Made by a program: the position numbers and the translations under genes. The notes under the pieces are model-generated. The model did no database searches, was not told the DNA's origin, and saw only the letters and a list, made by a program, of their open reading frames with translations. A stretch of DNA of 20,270 nucleotides from JAEZDP01 sp964430855 (GTDB taxonomy: Bacteria > Acidobacteriota > Vicinamibacteria > Vicinamibacterales > Vicinamibacteraceae), in assembly GCA_964430855.1 (NCBI GenBank), contig CAYSHC010000069.1, forward strand, positions 1-20,270. Reading direction: 5' to 3'. Shown here in pieces: positions 1 to 7,248 of this stretch. Positions within the stretch are counted from its first letter, which is position 1, and each line of letters begins with the position of its first letter.

Positions 1-908
1 TAATAGCGCTGGTCATCGTCTTCGAGGCGGTAGTACGCCTCGTTGTCGATGCCGCGCATCGAGAGGGTCGGGCCCATGTGGTTGCCCTCGGCCGTGTGGT
101 TGTAGACCACGTCGAGGATGACCTCGATACCCGCCGCGTGCAGCGCCTTCACCATCTGCTTGAACTCGTGGACCTGGGCGCCCCGCTCGCTGCTCGCGTA
201 CTCGTTGTGCGGGGCCATGAAGCCGATCGAGTTGTAGCCCCAGTAGTTGCGCAGGCCCTTCTCCACCAGGTGCATGTCGTGCACGAACTGGTGGATGGGC
301 TGCAGCTCCACGGCCGTGACCCCGAGCTTCAACAGGTAATCGATAACTGACGGATGTGCGAGGCCGAGGTACCGCCCGCGCAGCTCCTCCGGCAGCCCGG
401 GGTGCCGCATCGTGAAGCCCTTCACGTGCATTTCGTAGAGGACGGTCTTGTGCAGCGGCGTGCGCGGCAGGTGGTCGCCCTCCCAGTCGAACGCGTTGTC
501 GACCACCACCGACTTCGGCATGTAGCGCGCCGAGTCGAGCGTGTTCATCGAGTGATCGGGCTTCTTGAACCGGTAGCTGAAGACCGCCTCGTGCCAGCGG
601 ACCTGTCCCTCGATGGCCCGCGCGTAGGGGTCGAGCAGCAGCTTGCTCGGGTGGCACCAGAGGCCCTGATCCGGGTCGAACGGCCCGTGCACGCGGAACC
701 CGTACCGGGTGCCCGGGCCGAGATCCGGCACGTAGCCGTGCCAGCAGAAGGCCGTCACCTCCGGCAGGTCGACGCGGCGCTCCCTGCCGCCCTCGTCGAA
801 CACGCAGAGCTCGACGCGCGAGGCCGACTCCGAGAACAGCGAGAAGTTCGTGCCGGCGCCATCGTAGACGGCGCCGAGCGGATAGGCTTGTCCAGGCCAG
901 ATTTCCAT
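1..908 (-). CDS. glgX: Glycogen debranching enzyme GlgX (isoamylase family, GH13), 5' part; C-terminus outside window
   Basis: Hydrolyses alpha-1,6 branches of glycogen or limit dextrins in the cytoplasm. About 302 residues of a protein usually near 700 are present; the reading frame is still open at base 1. The N-terminus (MEIWPGQAYPLGAVYDGAGT) is the opening of a CBM48/isoamylase N-domain that runs to about residue 110. The GH13 barrel begins near residue 160 (TVLYEMHVKGFT) and carries the GlgX-typical block LRNYWGYNSIGFMAPHNEYA. Conserved region I, DVVYNHTAEG, lies near residue 266. The catalytic Asp and Glu would lie further on and cannot be seen, so activity is inferred. The ATG at 908-906 is chosen because the N-domain begins right there; only a weak GAG-like ribosome site precedes it. 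The gene diverges from the tRNA genes. TreX or another isoamylase is the main alternative. Confidence 0.93.
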   Translation of the reverse strand, partial: MEIWPGQAYPLGAVYDGAGTNFSLFSESASRVELCVFDEGGRERRVDLPEVTAFCWHGYVPDLGPGTRYGFRVHGPFDPDQGLWCHPSKLLLDPYARAIEGQVRWHEAVFSYRFKKPDHSMNTLDSARYMPKSVVVDNAFDWEGDHLPRTPLHKTVLYEMHVKGFTMRHPGLPEELRGRYLGLAHPSVIDYLLKLGVTAVELQPIHQFVHDMHLVEKGLRNYWGYNSIGFMAPHNEYASSERGAQVHEFKQMVKALHAAGIEVILDVVYNHTAEGNHMGPTLSMRGIDNEAYYRLEDDDQRY

Positions 909-924
909 AAGGTCAACTCAACAC

Positions 925-945
925 GCTAGCAGGTTTTCTGCCAGC
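925..945. repeat. Small imperfect inverted repeat in the glgX 5' region
   Basis: GCTAGCAG (925-932) and CTGCCAGC (938-945) form an 8-bp stem with one A/C mismatch around a GTTTT loop. It lies 16 bp upstream of the glgX start, in the divergent region shared with the tRNA promoter. It could be an operator or a leader hairpin. A short palindrome like this can also arise by chance, so no function is claimed. Confidence 0.3.
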
Positions 946-1015
946 GCCGGTCGCCTGATGACGATTGGTCCAGGGAGGAAAGATTGGCGGACGCGCCGGA
1001 GGCCGAAGCCATACC

Positions 1016-1046
1016 TTGACTGCAAAGCGGTAACCCCGTGTATAAT
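1016..1046 (+). promoter_or_regulatory. Sigma-70-type promoter for the tRNA-Val/tRNA-Asp genes
   Basis: TTGACT (1016-1021) matches the -35 consensus at five of six positions and TATAAT (1041-1046) is a perfect -10. The spacer is 19 bp, longer than the usual 17. The predicted start near 1053 gives a leader of about 95 nt before tRNA-Val. It is the only near-consensus two-box promoter in the window, as expected for stable RNA. Confidence 0.75.
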
Positions 1047-1148
1047 CGGCGTCTGTTGCGCGGCTCGTCCGCGTGACAGATCTGGGGCCACGGCCGCCAC
1101 GGGCAGTCAGGTCGGCAAGAGGACAGCGTGGGGCTCGGTGCGGAAGCG

Positions 1149-1224
1149 GGGCGGTTAGCTCAGCTGGTAGAGCACCGGTCTTACACACCGGCTGTCACAG
1201 GTTCGAGTCCTGTACCGCCCACCA
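1149..1224 (+). tRNA. tRNA-Val, anticodon TAC
   Basis: A complete cloverleaf can be folded by eye. The acceptor stem GGGCGGT (1149-1155) pairs with ACCGCCC (1214-1220). The D arm contains AGCTCAGCTGGTAGAGC. The anticodon stem CCGGT/ACCGG holds loop CTTACAC with anticodon TAC (valine). The T arm carries GTTCGAGTC. The discriminator is A1221 and CCA is encoded in the DNA (1222-1224). Confidence 0.97.
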
Positions 1225-1322
1225 GCCCTACGCGTACGGCAACCGTGACGCGCGTCGGCTGGGCTGGCCGAGAGCGCGATGTCTTGAACGCCGCGGCTCG
1301 TCAGGTTCCGTTCACGAGTTCT

Positions 1323-1341
1323 CCTCCACGCCAGGTGGAGG
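1323..1341 (+). repeat. Hairpin in the spacer between the two tRNA genes
   Basis: CCTCCAC (1323-1329) and GTGGAGG (1335-1341) form a perfect 7-bp stem with a 5-nt loop. No T-run follows, so it is not a standard intrinsic terminator. The right arm overlaps a second inverted repeat, GAGGC (1338-1342) with GCCTC (1354-1358), so two mutually exclusive folds are possible. In a tRNA precursor this could guide processing, or it may be incidental. Confidence 0.4.
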
Positions 1342-1388
1342 CACAGGCTGTCAGCCTCGGCGACGAGCGCACGGACAGCACACGATGC

Positions 1389-1465
<77 letters not shown>

Positions 1466-1505
1466 CTCCCGCACGACACCCTGACCTCCCTCGACGCGTC
1501 TGCGT

Positions 1506-1511
1506 TATTGT
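1506..1511 (+). promoter_or_regulatory. Putative -10 element of the DNA ligase gene (leaderless start)
   Basis: TATTGT ends 6 nt before the ATG at 1518. With +1 seven bases after the -10 box, transcription would begin on the A of the start codon. No Shine-Dalgarno sequence is present in the preceding 20 nt. A weak -35-like CTGACC (1481-1486) sits 19 bp upstream. Confidence 0.45.
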
Positions 1512-1517
1512 CGTGCC

Positions 1518-2525
1518 ATGACGGCGCGCGGCGCAGGCGGTTCCCGACGTTCGTCCATTCCGACCTACGCGCCGCAGCTGGCGACGCTTGTCGACGCCGC
1601 CCCTGACGGCGACGACTGGCTGCACGAGACCAAGTACGACGGCTTCCGCATGGGGCTGCGCGTCGACGGCGACGACGTGCGGCTGCTCACGCGGAACGGC
1701 CTGGACTGGTCGGCCCGCTTCGGCGCGCTCGTCGACGCCGCGCGTGCCCTGGCGGTGCGCACGGCCCTCGTCGACGGCGAGGTCGCGCTGCTGCTCCCCG
1801 ACGGGCGTACGAGCTTCCAGGGGCTCCAGAAGGGCGACAGCGACGGCACCATCGTCTTCTTCGCGTTCGACCTGCTCCACGTGGACGGCGAGACGCTCGA
1901 CGCCGTCCCGCTCGAGGCGCGCAAGCAGCGGCTCCTCGACGTGCTGCCACGCGGCGAGACGCCGCTGCGCCACTCCGACCATGTGACGGGCAACGGTCCC
2001 GGCGCCTACGCAGACGCCTGCCGCAGGGGCCTTGAAGGGATCGTCTCCAAGCGGCGCGACGCCGTCGTGACGCCGGGCCGCAGCCGCTCGTGGGTGAAGG
2101 TGAAGTGCGTCGCGCGGCAGGAGTTCGTGATCGGCGGCTTCACGGAACCGCAGGGCCGCCGCCAGGGCCTGGGCGCGCTGCACATCGGCTACTTCGACGA
2201 CGGGAGGCTCGCCTGGGCCGGCAAGGTCGGCACGGGCTTCACCGAGCGCTCCGCCCGGGAGTTGCGCGCACGGCTCGACCCGCTCGTCCAGCCGACATGC
2301 CCGTTCGAGCCCGCGCCCAGGGGTGCCGTGGCGCGCGCGGCACGCTGGGTGCGACCGATGCTCGTCGCCGAGGTCGCCTTCACGGAGTGGACCGACGCCG
2401 GCCGCATCCGTCATCCCTCCTTCCAGGGCCTCCGCGAGGACAAGCTGGCAGAACGCGTCGTGCGCGAGCGGCCCGCACCGCACCCGTCCCGGGGCGCCGC
2501 CGCGCGGCAGGAGAAACGCCGGTGA
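1518..2525 (+). CDS. ligD: ATP-dependent DNA ligase, stand-alone LigD ligase (LIG) domain
   Basis: Seals DNA nicks using ATP; the LigD-type ligase normally works with Ku and a polymerase domain in bacterial non-homologous end joining. The 335-residue protein has nucleotidyltransferase motif I KYDGFR with the adenylated lysine at K39, motif III in FFAFDLLHVDG near residues 113-123, motif IV EGIVSKR near 173 and motif V SWVKVKC near 191. An OB fold follows (RQEFVIGGFTEP onwards), ending in motif VI near HPSFQGLRED. The length matches the LIG domain alone; there is no N-terminal phosphoesterase domain. The basic tail ends directly at the next gene, overlapping it by 4 bp (GTGA). ATG 1518 is the first start in frame and fits the usual distance to motif I. 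No Ku gene is in the window. The family is clear; the role in end joining is inferred. Confidence 0.93.
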   Translation: MTARGAGGSRRSSIPTYAPQLATLVDAAPDGDDWLHETKYDGFRMGLRVDGDDVRLLTRNGLDWSARFGALVDAARALAVRTALVDGEVALLLPDGRTSFQGLQKGDSDGTIVFFAFDLLHVDGETLDAVPLEARKQRLLDVLPRGETPLRHSDHVTGNGPGAYADACRRGLEGIVSKRRDAVVTPGRSRSWVKVKCVARQEFVIGGFTEPQGRRQGLGALHIGYFDDGRLAWAGKVGTGFTERSARELRARLDPLVQPTCPFEPAPRGAVARAARWVRPMLVAEVAFTEWTDAGRIRHPSFQGLREDKLAERVVRERPAPHPSRGAAARQEKRR

Positions 2526-3439
2526 GCGCGGCCGGACGCAGCGCGTCGCGAGGCACGCGCAGCCCCCGGCGCGTCGAGGTGGCCGGCATCGCCATCTCGA
2601 ACCCTGATCGCGTGATGTACCCGGACGCGGGCGTGACGAAGCTGGAGCTCGCCCGCTACTACGAGCGCGTCGCCGACTGGATGCTGCCGCACATCACCGG
2701 GCGTCCCCTGTCGCTCGTCTTCTGCCCGGAGGGCATCGACGGCGAATGCGTGTACCTCAAGCACGCCAGATCCGGCGCGCCCGCGGCCCTGCGCCGGGTT
2801 CAGATCGCCGAGAAGACGAAGGTCGACGAGTACATGGTGGTCGAGTCGGTCGGCGGCCTGGTCTCGCTGATCCAGATGAACTGGATCGAGGCCCACACAT
2901 GGAACTCGCGCATCGAGCATCTCGAGCAGCCGGATCGGCTGGTGTTCGACCTTGATCCGGGCCCCGACGTCGGCTGGGCGGCCGTCGTGCGGGCGGCGCG
3001 GGCCACGCGCGACGTGCTCGCCACGCATGGCCTGCGCGCCTGGGTGAAGACCAGCGGCGGCCGCGGCCTCCACGTCGTCGTCCCGATCCAGCCGCGCGCG
3101 TCATGGAAAGCGTGCCTGGCTTTCTGCGAGGGCATCGCCGGCGAGCTGGTACGCGACGCGCCGTCGCGGTTCACCACGCAGTTTGCGAAGGCGGGGCGCG
3201 AGCGCCACATCCTCGTCGATGTCCTGCGCAACAGGCGGGGCAACACGGTGATCACGGCGTACTCGCCGCGCGCGCGCCCCGGTGCGCCCGTGTCGGTCCC
3301 GCTCGCCTGGGACGAGCTGTCGGCCGGGCGGCGGCCGGAACGCTACACGGTCCGCAGCGTGCCGCGCCGCCTGGCGCGGTTGGAGAACGACCCCTGGGAC
3401 GGCTACTGGACCTCGTCGCAGGCGCTGCCGGGCGCGTGA
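2522..3439 (+). CDS. ligD: LigD-type polymerase/primase domain protein (AEP superfamily), stand-alone
   Basis: A LigD POL domain extends or fills DNA ends with (ribo)nucleotides before ligation. The 305-residue product begins with a basic linker-like stretch (residues 1-17), then the family start IAISNPDRVMYPDAGVTKLE. The metal-binding DLDPGPD lies near residue 143, KTSGGRGLHVVVP near 176-188 and the third acidic site in DVLRNRRGN near 233. The C-terminal signature DPWDGYW is also present. The frame has no good start after the linker and stays open upstream inside the ligase gene. GTG 2522 is chosen because it overlaps the ligase stop (GTGA), implying translational coupling. The order LIG then POL is that of the fused Pseudomonas-type LigD, so this may be a split fusion. 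It ends 26 bp from the end of the convergent adk gene. Confidence 0.92.
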   Translation: MSAAGRSASRGTRSPRRVEVAGIAISNPDRVMYPDAGVTKLELARYYERVADWMLPHITGRPLSLVFCPEGIDGECVYLKHARSGAPAALRRVQIAEKTKVDEYMVVESVGGLVSLIQMNWIEAHTWNSRIEHLEQPDRLVFDLDPGPDVGWAAVVRAARATRDVLATHGLRAWVKTSGGRGLHVVVPIQPRASWKACLAFCEGIAGELVRDAPSRFTTQFAKAGRERHILVDVLRNRRGNTVITAYSPRARPGAPVSVPLAWDELSAGRRPERYTVRSVPRRLARLENDPWDGYWTSSQALPGA

Positions 3440-3465
3440 CCCCTGCTCTGGACCCGTCGCACCGG

Positions 3466-4116
3466 TCAGCCCGCCGCGAGCGCGTCGTCCACGGCGGCGG
3501 CGAAGTCGCGGGCGACGTCGTCCATGGGCTGGTCGCCGTTGACGCGACGGAACGTCGCCCGTGTGCCGTACCACTCGACGAGCGGCTGCGTGTGGGCGAC
3601 ATAGGTCGCGATGCGCGCGCGCACGACGTCAATCTCGTCGTCGGCGCGCTTGACGAACGAGCCGCCGCACGAGGCGCAGAAGTCGGCGGGAGGCGACCCC
3701 ACGTCGGCCTGGCCGCACCCGGAGCACACCCGGCGCGCGAGGATGCGCCCGACGATCACTTCCGGATCCATCTCGAGGTAGATGATGGCCAGCGGGCCGC
3801 GCCCCTCCAGCAGCCTGTCGAGTGCCTCGGCCTGCGGCACGGTCCGCGGGAACCCGTCGAGGAGGAAGCCCCGCGCGGCGTCAGGCTGGTCGAGCCGCTC
3901 GCGCACGAGGGCGATGATGGTGTCGTCGTCCACCAGCCCGCCGCGCGCCAGGATCCCCTCGACCGTCCGGCCGAGCGGCGTACGCTGGGCGATGCTCTGA
4001 CGCAGCATGTCGCCGGTGGAGATCTGCGGGATGGCGTGCGCGCGCGAGTAGCGGGCGGCCTGCGTGCCCTTGCCCGCTCCCGGCAGGCCGAGCACGACGA
4101 TGTTGCGAACGGTCAC
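3466..4116 (-). CDS. adk: Adenylate kinase with four-cysteine (zinc-type) LID
   Basis: Interconverts ATP + AMP and 2 ADP in the cytoplasm. The 216-residue protein has the P-loop GLPGAGKGT (10-18), the AMP-binding block STGDMLRQ (33-40), GFLLDGFPRTVPQAEALD (83-100) and a LID containing C131-x2-C134 and C147-x2-C150, the four-cysteine pattern of zinc-binding adenylate kinases. RADDEIDVVRARI closes the LID. GTG 4116-4114 is the only plausible start just before the P-loop; a GGGAG ribosome site lies about 12 nt upstream, slightly far. It lies 68 bp after the ICMT-like gene on the same strand, so it may be co-transcribed with the heptose genes. Many bacteria instead keep adk beside secY and map in the ribosomal protein cluster, so this may be a second copy. 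Confidence 0.95.
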   Translation of the reverse strand: MTVRNIVVLGLPGAGKGTQAARYSRAHAIPQISTGDMLRQSIAQRTPLGRTVEGILARGGLVDDDTIIALVRERLDQPDAARGFLLDGFPRTVPQAEALDRLLEGRGPLAIIYLEMDPEVIVGRILARRVCSGCGQADVGSPPADFCASCGGSFVKRADDEIDVVRARIATYVAHTQPLVEWYGTRATFRRVNGDQPMDDVARDFAAAVDDALAAG

Positions 4117-4153
4117 GGTCGTTCTGGTCTCCCGGTTGCCCCTGCCACGACCG
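4116..4153 (-). promoter_or_regulatory. Inverted repeat spanning the adk leader and start codon
   Basis: On the minus strand CGGTCGT (4153-4147) is complementary to ACGACCG (4122-4116), a 7-bp stem with a 24-nt loop. The last paired base is the G of the adk GTG start, and the GGGAG ribosome site sits in the loop. The fold could modulate adk translation, but a 7-bp GC-rich repeat may be chance in this genome. Confidence 0.25.
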
Positions 4154-4184
4154 GAGGGACGGAAGGGAAAGAGTATCGCGTCGG

Positions 4185-4712
4185 CTAGCTGCCGCGCAGC
4201 AGGGCCGTGGCGATGAGTGCCGCCGACACCGCCAGGAAGCCTACGGCGGAGCGGTACTCCTTGTTGCGCAGGGCACGCGCGAGACTGAACCGGCGGTGCA
4301 CCGCCGGGGCCGTCCCGCTCGCGTAGCTGTCGTAGGCGTCGCCGAACGTGGCGCGCAGGTAGGCTTCCTCGGTCCTGATGGCGATGGCGATCGTCGTCGC
4401 GAGATAGACGGCCACGACGACCGCCACCACCCACGACGCCGACGCGACAGCAAAGCCGAGCCCCATCAGGATGGAGCCGGCATAGAGCGGGTGCCGCGTG
4501 AGGCGGTACGGTCCCGACTGGGTGACCTCCCGGCTCTTCTCGAGGTGCCCGGCCGCCCAGATCCGCAGGAGCTGCCCCAGGAGTGCGACGGGCAGGCCCA
4601 CGAGCAGCGAGCGGCCGGTCGGCTGAACGAACCAGATCACGACGAGAGCGGCGACAAAGCCGAGCGGCACGCGCCAGCGCGCGAGGCCCGACCGTGGCGA
4701 GCGCGGGGTCAC
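4185..4712 (-). CDS. ICMT/PEMT-family integral membrane methyltransferase (isoprenylcysteine carboxyl methyltransferase-like)
   Basis: A 175-residue protein with about five hydrophobic segments (roughly 15-30, 33-52, 78-95, 96-112, 153-172). It has the family signature GPYRLTRHPLYAG (68-80) and the downstream EEAYLRATFGDAYDSYASG (115-133), which bind S-adenosylmethionine in this family. The substrate in bacteria is usually unknown: members methylate lipids, isoprenoid-linked groups or small molecules, and nothing here identifies which. GTG 4712-4710 is the start, with a perfect AGGAGG six bases upstream. The gene begins 1 bp after the stop of the GT9 glycosyltransferase gene, so it belongs to that operon; a link with envelope lipid or glycan modification is inferred from this position only. 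Confidence 0.85.
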   Translation of the reverse strand: MTPRSPRSGLARWRVPLGFVAALVVIWFVQPTGRSLLVGLPVALLGQLLRIWAAGHLEKSREVTQSGPYRLTRHPLYAGSILMGLGFAVASASWVVAVVVAVYLATTIAIAIRTEEAYLRATFGDAYDSYASGTAPAVHRRFSLARALRNKEYRSAVGFLAVSAALIATALLRGS

Positions 4713-4713
4713 G

Positions 4714-5745
4714 TCACGCCTCCTGTGGCCCTGCGCCGGGGGGCTGCGGCCGCTGTCGTCGCAGCCGCTCGGTCACCGCCGCTGCGACGTCCTCGACGGG
4801 AATGCCCCCGAGGCACCACTGCCCCGAGGTGCAGCGGCGCTCGAAGACGCACTGGCAGGCATCGTGTCTCGAGACGACGAGGTCGTCTGGATGCCACGGG
4901 CCGTTGCGCGCGGGCGGCGTCGGTCCGAAGAGACCGACGACGGGCGTGCCGATGGCCGCCGCCAGGTGCAGGGGACCCGTGTCGCCCGCGACGACCACCT
5001 CGGCCGCCTGCGCCAGCGCCAGCAGGTCGAGGATGCCCGCCTCGGGCGCCATGACGGCGGCGCCGTCCGACGACGCCGTGGCGACGGCCGCGGCCAGCGA
5101 CGCTTCGCCGGGGCCCCAGGCGACGAGGGTTCGCAACCCGTGCGCCCTGTACACGTCGTCGGCGAGGCTGGCGAAGCGTTCGACCGGCCACCGCTTGTTC
5201 GGCCACGCGGCGCCGGGGTTGACGAGCACGTAGCGCGCCTCCGGATCGCCGAGCAGGACGCGCGCCGACTTCACGACGACAGAAGGCGGGACGTCGATGT
5301 CAATCGGCGGCACGCCCGCCGGTGCGATGCCCAGCCGCTGGAGCAGCGACAGGTTCTGCTCGACGACGTGGCGGCCCGGCACGCCTCCCGTCTCGCCGTA
5401 GGCCAGCGCTGCCAGCGGCTCGCGCGCGAGGTCCTTCGCGAAGCCGATGACGCGGCGGGCCCCGCTCGCACGTGCGTAGGCCGCCGACTTCATGAGCCCC
5501 TGGAGGTCGAGGCACACGTCGTAGGCAGCTCGACGCATCGCGCGCGTCGCCCCGATGTCGACGCGCGAGCGCACGACGTGCACGGACGTCACGCCGCGGA
5601 CGCGTGACACGAGCTCCGCATACGGCGCCTGCACGGCCCAGCCGACGCGCACGCCGGGCCAGGCCTCGACGAGCGCGCTGACGACAGGCATCGCGTGCAC
5701 GACGTCGCCGAGCGCGCCGAGGCGGATGAGCAGCACCGACGGCAT
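4714..5745 (-). CDS. Glycosyltransferase family 9, LPS heptosyltransferase-like (WaaC/WaaF type)
   Basis: Probably transfers heptose from ADP-heptose to the growing LPS inner core at the cytoplasmic face of the inner membrane. The 343-residue protein starts with the GT9 N-terminus MPSVLLIRLGALGDVVHAMP; D14 is the likely catalytic base. The second domain has VLVNPGAAWPNKRWP (173-187) and GDTGPLHLAAAIGTPVVGLFGP (254-275), with D255 expected to contact the sugar nucleotide. Near the C-terminus is a cysteine cluster (C297, C299, C305, C311), often seen in this family. ATG 5743-5745 is preferred over upstream starts because the conserved fold begins there. It lies 4 bp after hldC and 1 bp before the ICMT-like gene. 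Which acceptor it uses (lipid A-Kdo, first or second heptose, or another glycan) cannot be told from sequence; the neighbours strongly favour heptose as the donor. Confidence 0.9.
   Translation of the reverse strand: MPSVLLIRLGALGDVVHAMPVVSALVEAWPGVRVGWAVQAPYAELVSRVRGVTSVHVVRSRVDIGATRAMRRAAYDVCLDLQGLMKSAAYARASGARRVIGFAKDLAREPLAALAYGETGGVPGRHVVEQNLSLLQRLGIAPAGVPPIDIDVPPSVVVKSARVLLGDPEARYVLVNPGAAWPNKRWPVERFASLADDVYRAHGLRTLVAWGPGEASLAAAVATASSDGAAVMAPEAGILDLLALAQAAEVVVAGDTGPLHLAAAIGTPVVGLFGPTPPARNGPWHPDDLVVSRHDACQCVFERRCTSGQWCLGGIPVEDVAAAVTERLRRQRPQPPGAGPQEA
4719..4724 (-). promoter_or_regulatory. Shine-Dalgarno sequence of the ICMT-like gene
   Basis: AGGAGG on the minus strand, inside the last codons of the GT9 gene, with 6 nt to the GTG at 4712. 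It fixes the start of the methyltransferase and shows that the organism does use Shine-Dalgarno initiation for operon-internal genes. Confidence 0.75.
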
Positions 5746-5749
5746 GCGC

Positions 5750-6241
5750 TCAGGCGTCCTGGCGGCGTCCGGGCGTGTCGTCGCGCGTGGCGGCCAGCTT
5801 CCGGACGATCTCGCGGGTGTGGTGGTCCTTGGAATCGCCGACGATGGCCGTGCGGCCACCGTAGGCGAGCACCGTGGCGCGCTCGGGGACCGTCTCGACG
5901 GTGTAGTCGGTGCCCTTGCAGTGGACGTCGGGCCTGAGGGCCTCGAGCAGCGGCGTCACCGTGTCGTCGTCGAAGAGGACGACGGCATCGACGCCCCGCA
6001 GCGAGGCGACGAGCTCGGCGCGCTCGACGCCCGTCATGATGGGGCGGCCCTCGCCCTTCAGCCGGCGCACGGCAGCGTCGTCGTTGATCGCGACGACCAG
6101 GACGTCGGCCTCGGCGGCGGCGCCCTGCAGGTAGCGCAGGTGGCCGACGTGCAGCAGGTCGAACACGCCGTTGGCCAGCGCGATGGTGCGCCCCGCCGCC
6201 CGCTGGTCGCGGACGAAGGCCAGCACCTGGTCGAGCGTCAT
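5750..6241 (-). CDS. hldC: D-glycero-beta-D-manno-heptose 1-phosphate adenylyltransferase (stand-alone HldE C-terminal domain)
   Basis: Makes ADP-D-glycero-beta-D-manno-heptose from heptose 1-phosphate and ATP. The 163-residue protein has the cytidylyltransferase-fold signature GVFDLLHVGHLRYL (25-38) with the nucleotide-binding HVGH at 31-34, then GEGRPIMTGVERAELVASL (64-82) and KGTDYTVETVPERA (109-122), as in RfaE domain II. The position where many relatives have a Ser/Thr-rich HSTT-like motif reads KDHHTREIV (138-146). In E. coli this domain is fused to the kinase; here the two are separate adjacent genes, 2 bp apart, as in many non-enteric bacteria. ATG 6241-6239 fits the domain start. It functions with gmhB and hldA immediately upstream. 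Confidence 0.93.
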   Translation of the reverse strand: MTLDQVLAFVRDQRAAGRTIALANGVFDLLHVGHLRYLQGAAAEADVLVVAINDDAAVRRLKGEGRPIMTGVERAELVASLRGVDAVVLFDDDTVTPLLEALRPDVHCKGTDYTVETVPERATVLAYGGRTAIVGDSKDHHTREIVRKLAATRDDTPGRRQDA

Positions 6242-6243
6242 GA

Positions 6244-7248
6244 TCACGCGCCGCGCTCCACGGCATCGCGCAGCTCCGCGATGCTCACGGTGGCCGTCCC
6301 CCGCTTCATCACGACGAGGCCGCCGGCGAAGTTGGCCAGACGCGCCGCTTCCTCGAACGTCGCGCCCGCGGCAAGCGCGAGCGTCATCGTGGCGATGACG
6401 GTGTCGCCGGCGCCCGTGACGTCGGCGATCTCGTCGCTGCCGAAGATGGGCACGTGCACGGTCGGGACGTCGGGCTGGAACAGCGCCATGCCGCGACTGC
6501 CGCGCGTGATCAGCACGGCTTCCATGCCGGTCCGGGCCAGCAGCGTGCGGCCGGCCGACTCCAGCACCTTCGCGTTGTCGTCGATGCGGATGCCGAGCAG
6601 CTGCTCCACCTCCGACTCGTTGGGTGTCGAGGCGGTCAGGCCCGTGAAACGGTCCAGGGCGTAGCGCGAGTCGACCAGCACCGGCACCCGCGCGCCGCGG
6701 CGCCGGCGGACGAGGCGCTTGATGCGGGCCACGAGCCGCGGCGTAATCAGCCCGGCGCCATAGTCCGACACCACGACGGCGTCGCACCGCGCCAGCGCCC
6801 GTTCGAGGCGGACGGCGAAGGCATCATGCACCGCGCGGACCGGCACGGTGCCCTGGCGCCTGTCGATCCTGACGACCTGCTGCTTGGCCGAGTGGATTCC
6901 CCCCGCCAGCACGCGGGTCTTCGTCGGCGTGGCGTAGCCCACCACCTTCACGAGGCCATGCGTGTCGACGCCGGGCAGGAAGCTCGCGGCGAGCCGCTCG
7001 CCAGCCTCGTCACGCCCCACGCAGCCGAAGAGCTGCGTCCTGCCGCCGAGCGCGGCGGCGTTGTTGGCGGCATTGCCCGCCCCGCCCGCCACAACCTGGG
7101 TCGTGTCGTACTCGAGGATGAGCACGGGCGCCTCGCGCGACACGCGCGCCACGCGGCCGTAGAGGAACTCGTCGGCCGCCACGTCGCCGACCACGACGAT
7201 GCGGCGGCCCGTCATGCGCTCGAGCAGGGCCAACAGCCGCTCACGCAC
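6244..7248 (-). CDS. hldA: D-glycero-beta-D-manno-heptose 7-phosphate kinase (stand-alone HldE N-terminal domain, PfkB family)
   Basis: Phosphorylates heptose 7-phosphate at C1 to the 1,7-bisphosphate used by GmhB. The 334-residue PfkB-family protein has VVVGDVAADEFLYGRVARVS (18-37), the first signature GGAGNAANNAAALGG (55-69), SDYGAGLITP (161-170), STPNESEVEQLLG (207-219) and the anion-hole motif DVTGAGDTV (276-284) with D282 as catalytic base. The start is GTG 7248, which overlaps the end of gmhB by 8 bp and has GAGG six bases upstream. The next in-frame ATG (7215) would remove 11 residues that align in position with the E. coli HldE N-terminus and lacks such a ribosome site. A generic sugar kinase is possible by fold, but the flanking gmhB and hldC make the assignment firm. 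Confidence 0.93.
   Translation of the reverse strand: MRERLLALLERMTGRRIVVVGDVAADEFLYGRVARVSREAPVLILEYDTTQVVAGGAGNAANNAAALGGRTQLFGCVGRDEAGERLAASFLPGVDTHGLVKVVGYATPTKTRVLAGGIHSAKQQVVRIDRRQGTVPVRAVHDAFAVRLERALARCDAVVVSDYGAGLITPRLVARIKRLVRRRRGARVPVLVDSRYALDRFTGLTASTPNESEVEQLLGIRIDDNAKVLESAGRTLLARTGMEAVLITRGSRGMALFQPDVPTVHVPIFGSDEIADVTGAGDTVIATMTLALAAGATFEEAARLANFAGGLVVMKRGTATVSIAELRDAVERGA

Noticed and set aside
354..929. Plus-strand open frame opposite glgX
   Set aside because: It is antisense to a strand with a clear, continuous GlgX reading frame and has no recognisable domain.
2090..2521. Upstream extension of the polymerase gene inside the ligase gene
   Set aside because: These residues translate the ligase coding sequence out of frame; the polymerase fold starts after GTG 2522.
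2500..2530. Programmed -1 frameshift joining ligase and polymerase
   Set aside because: No X XXY YYZ slippery heptamer is present before the ligase stop, and the GTGA overlap explains coupled translation more simply.
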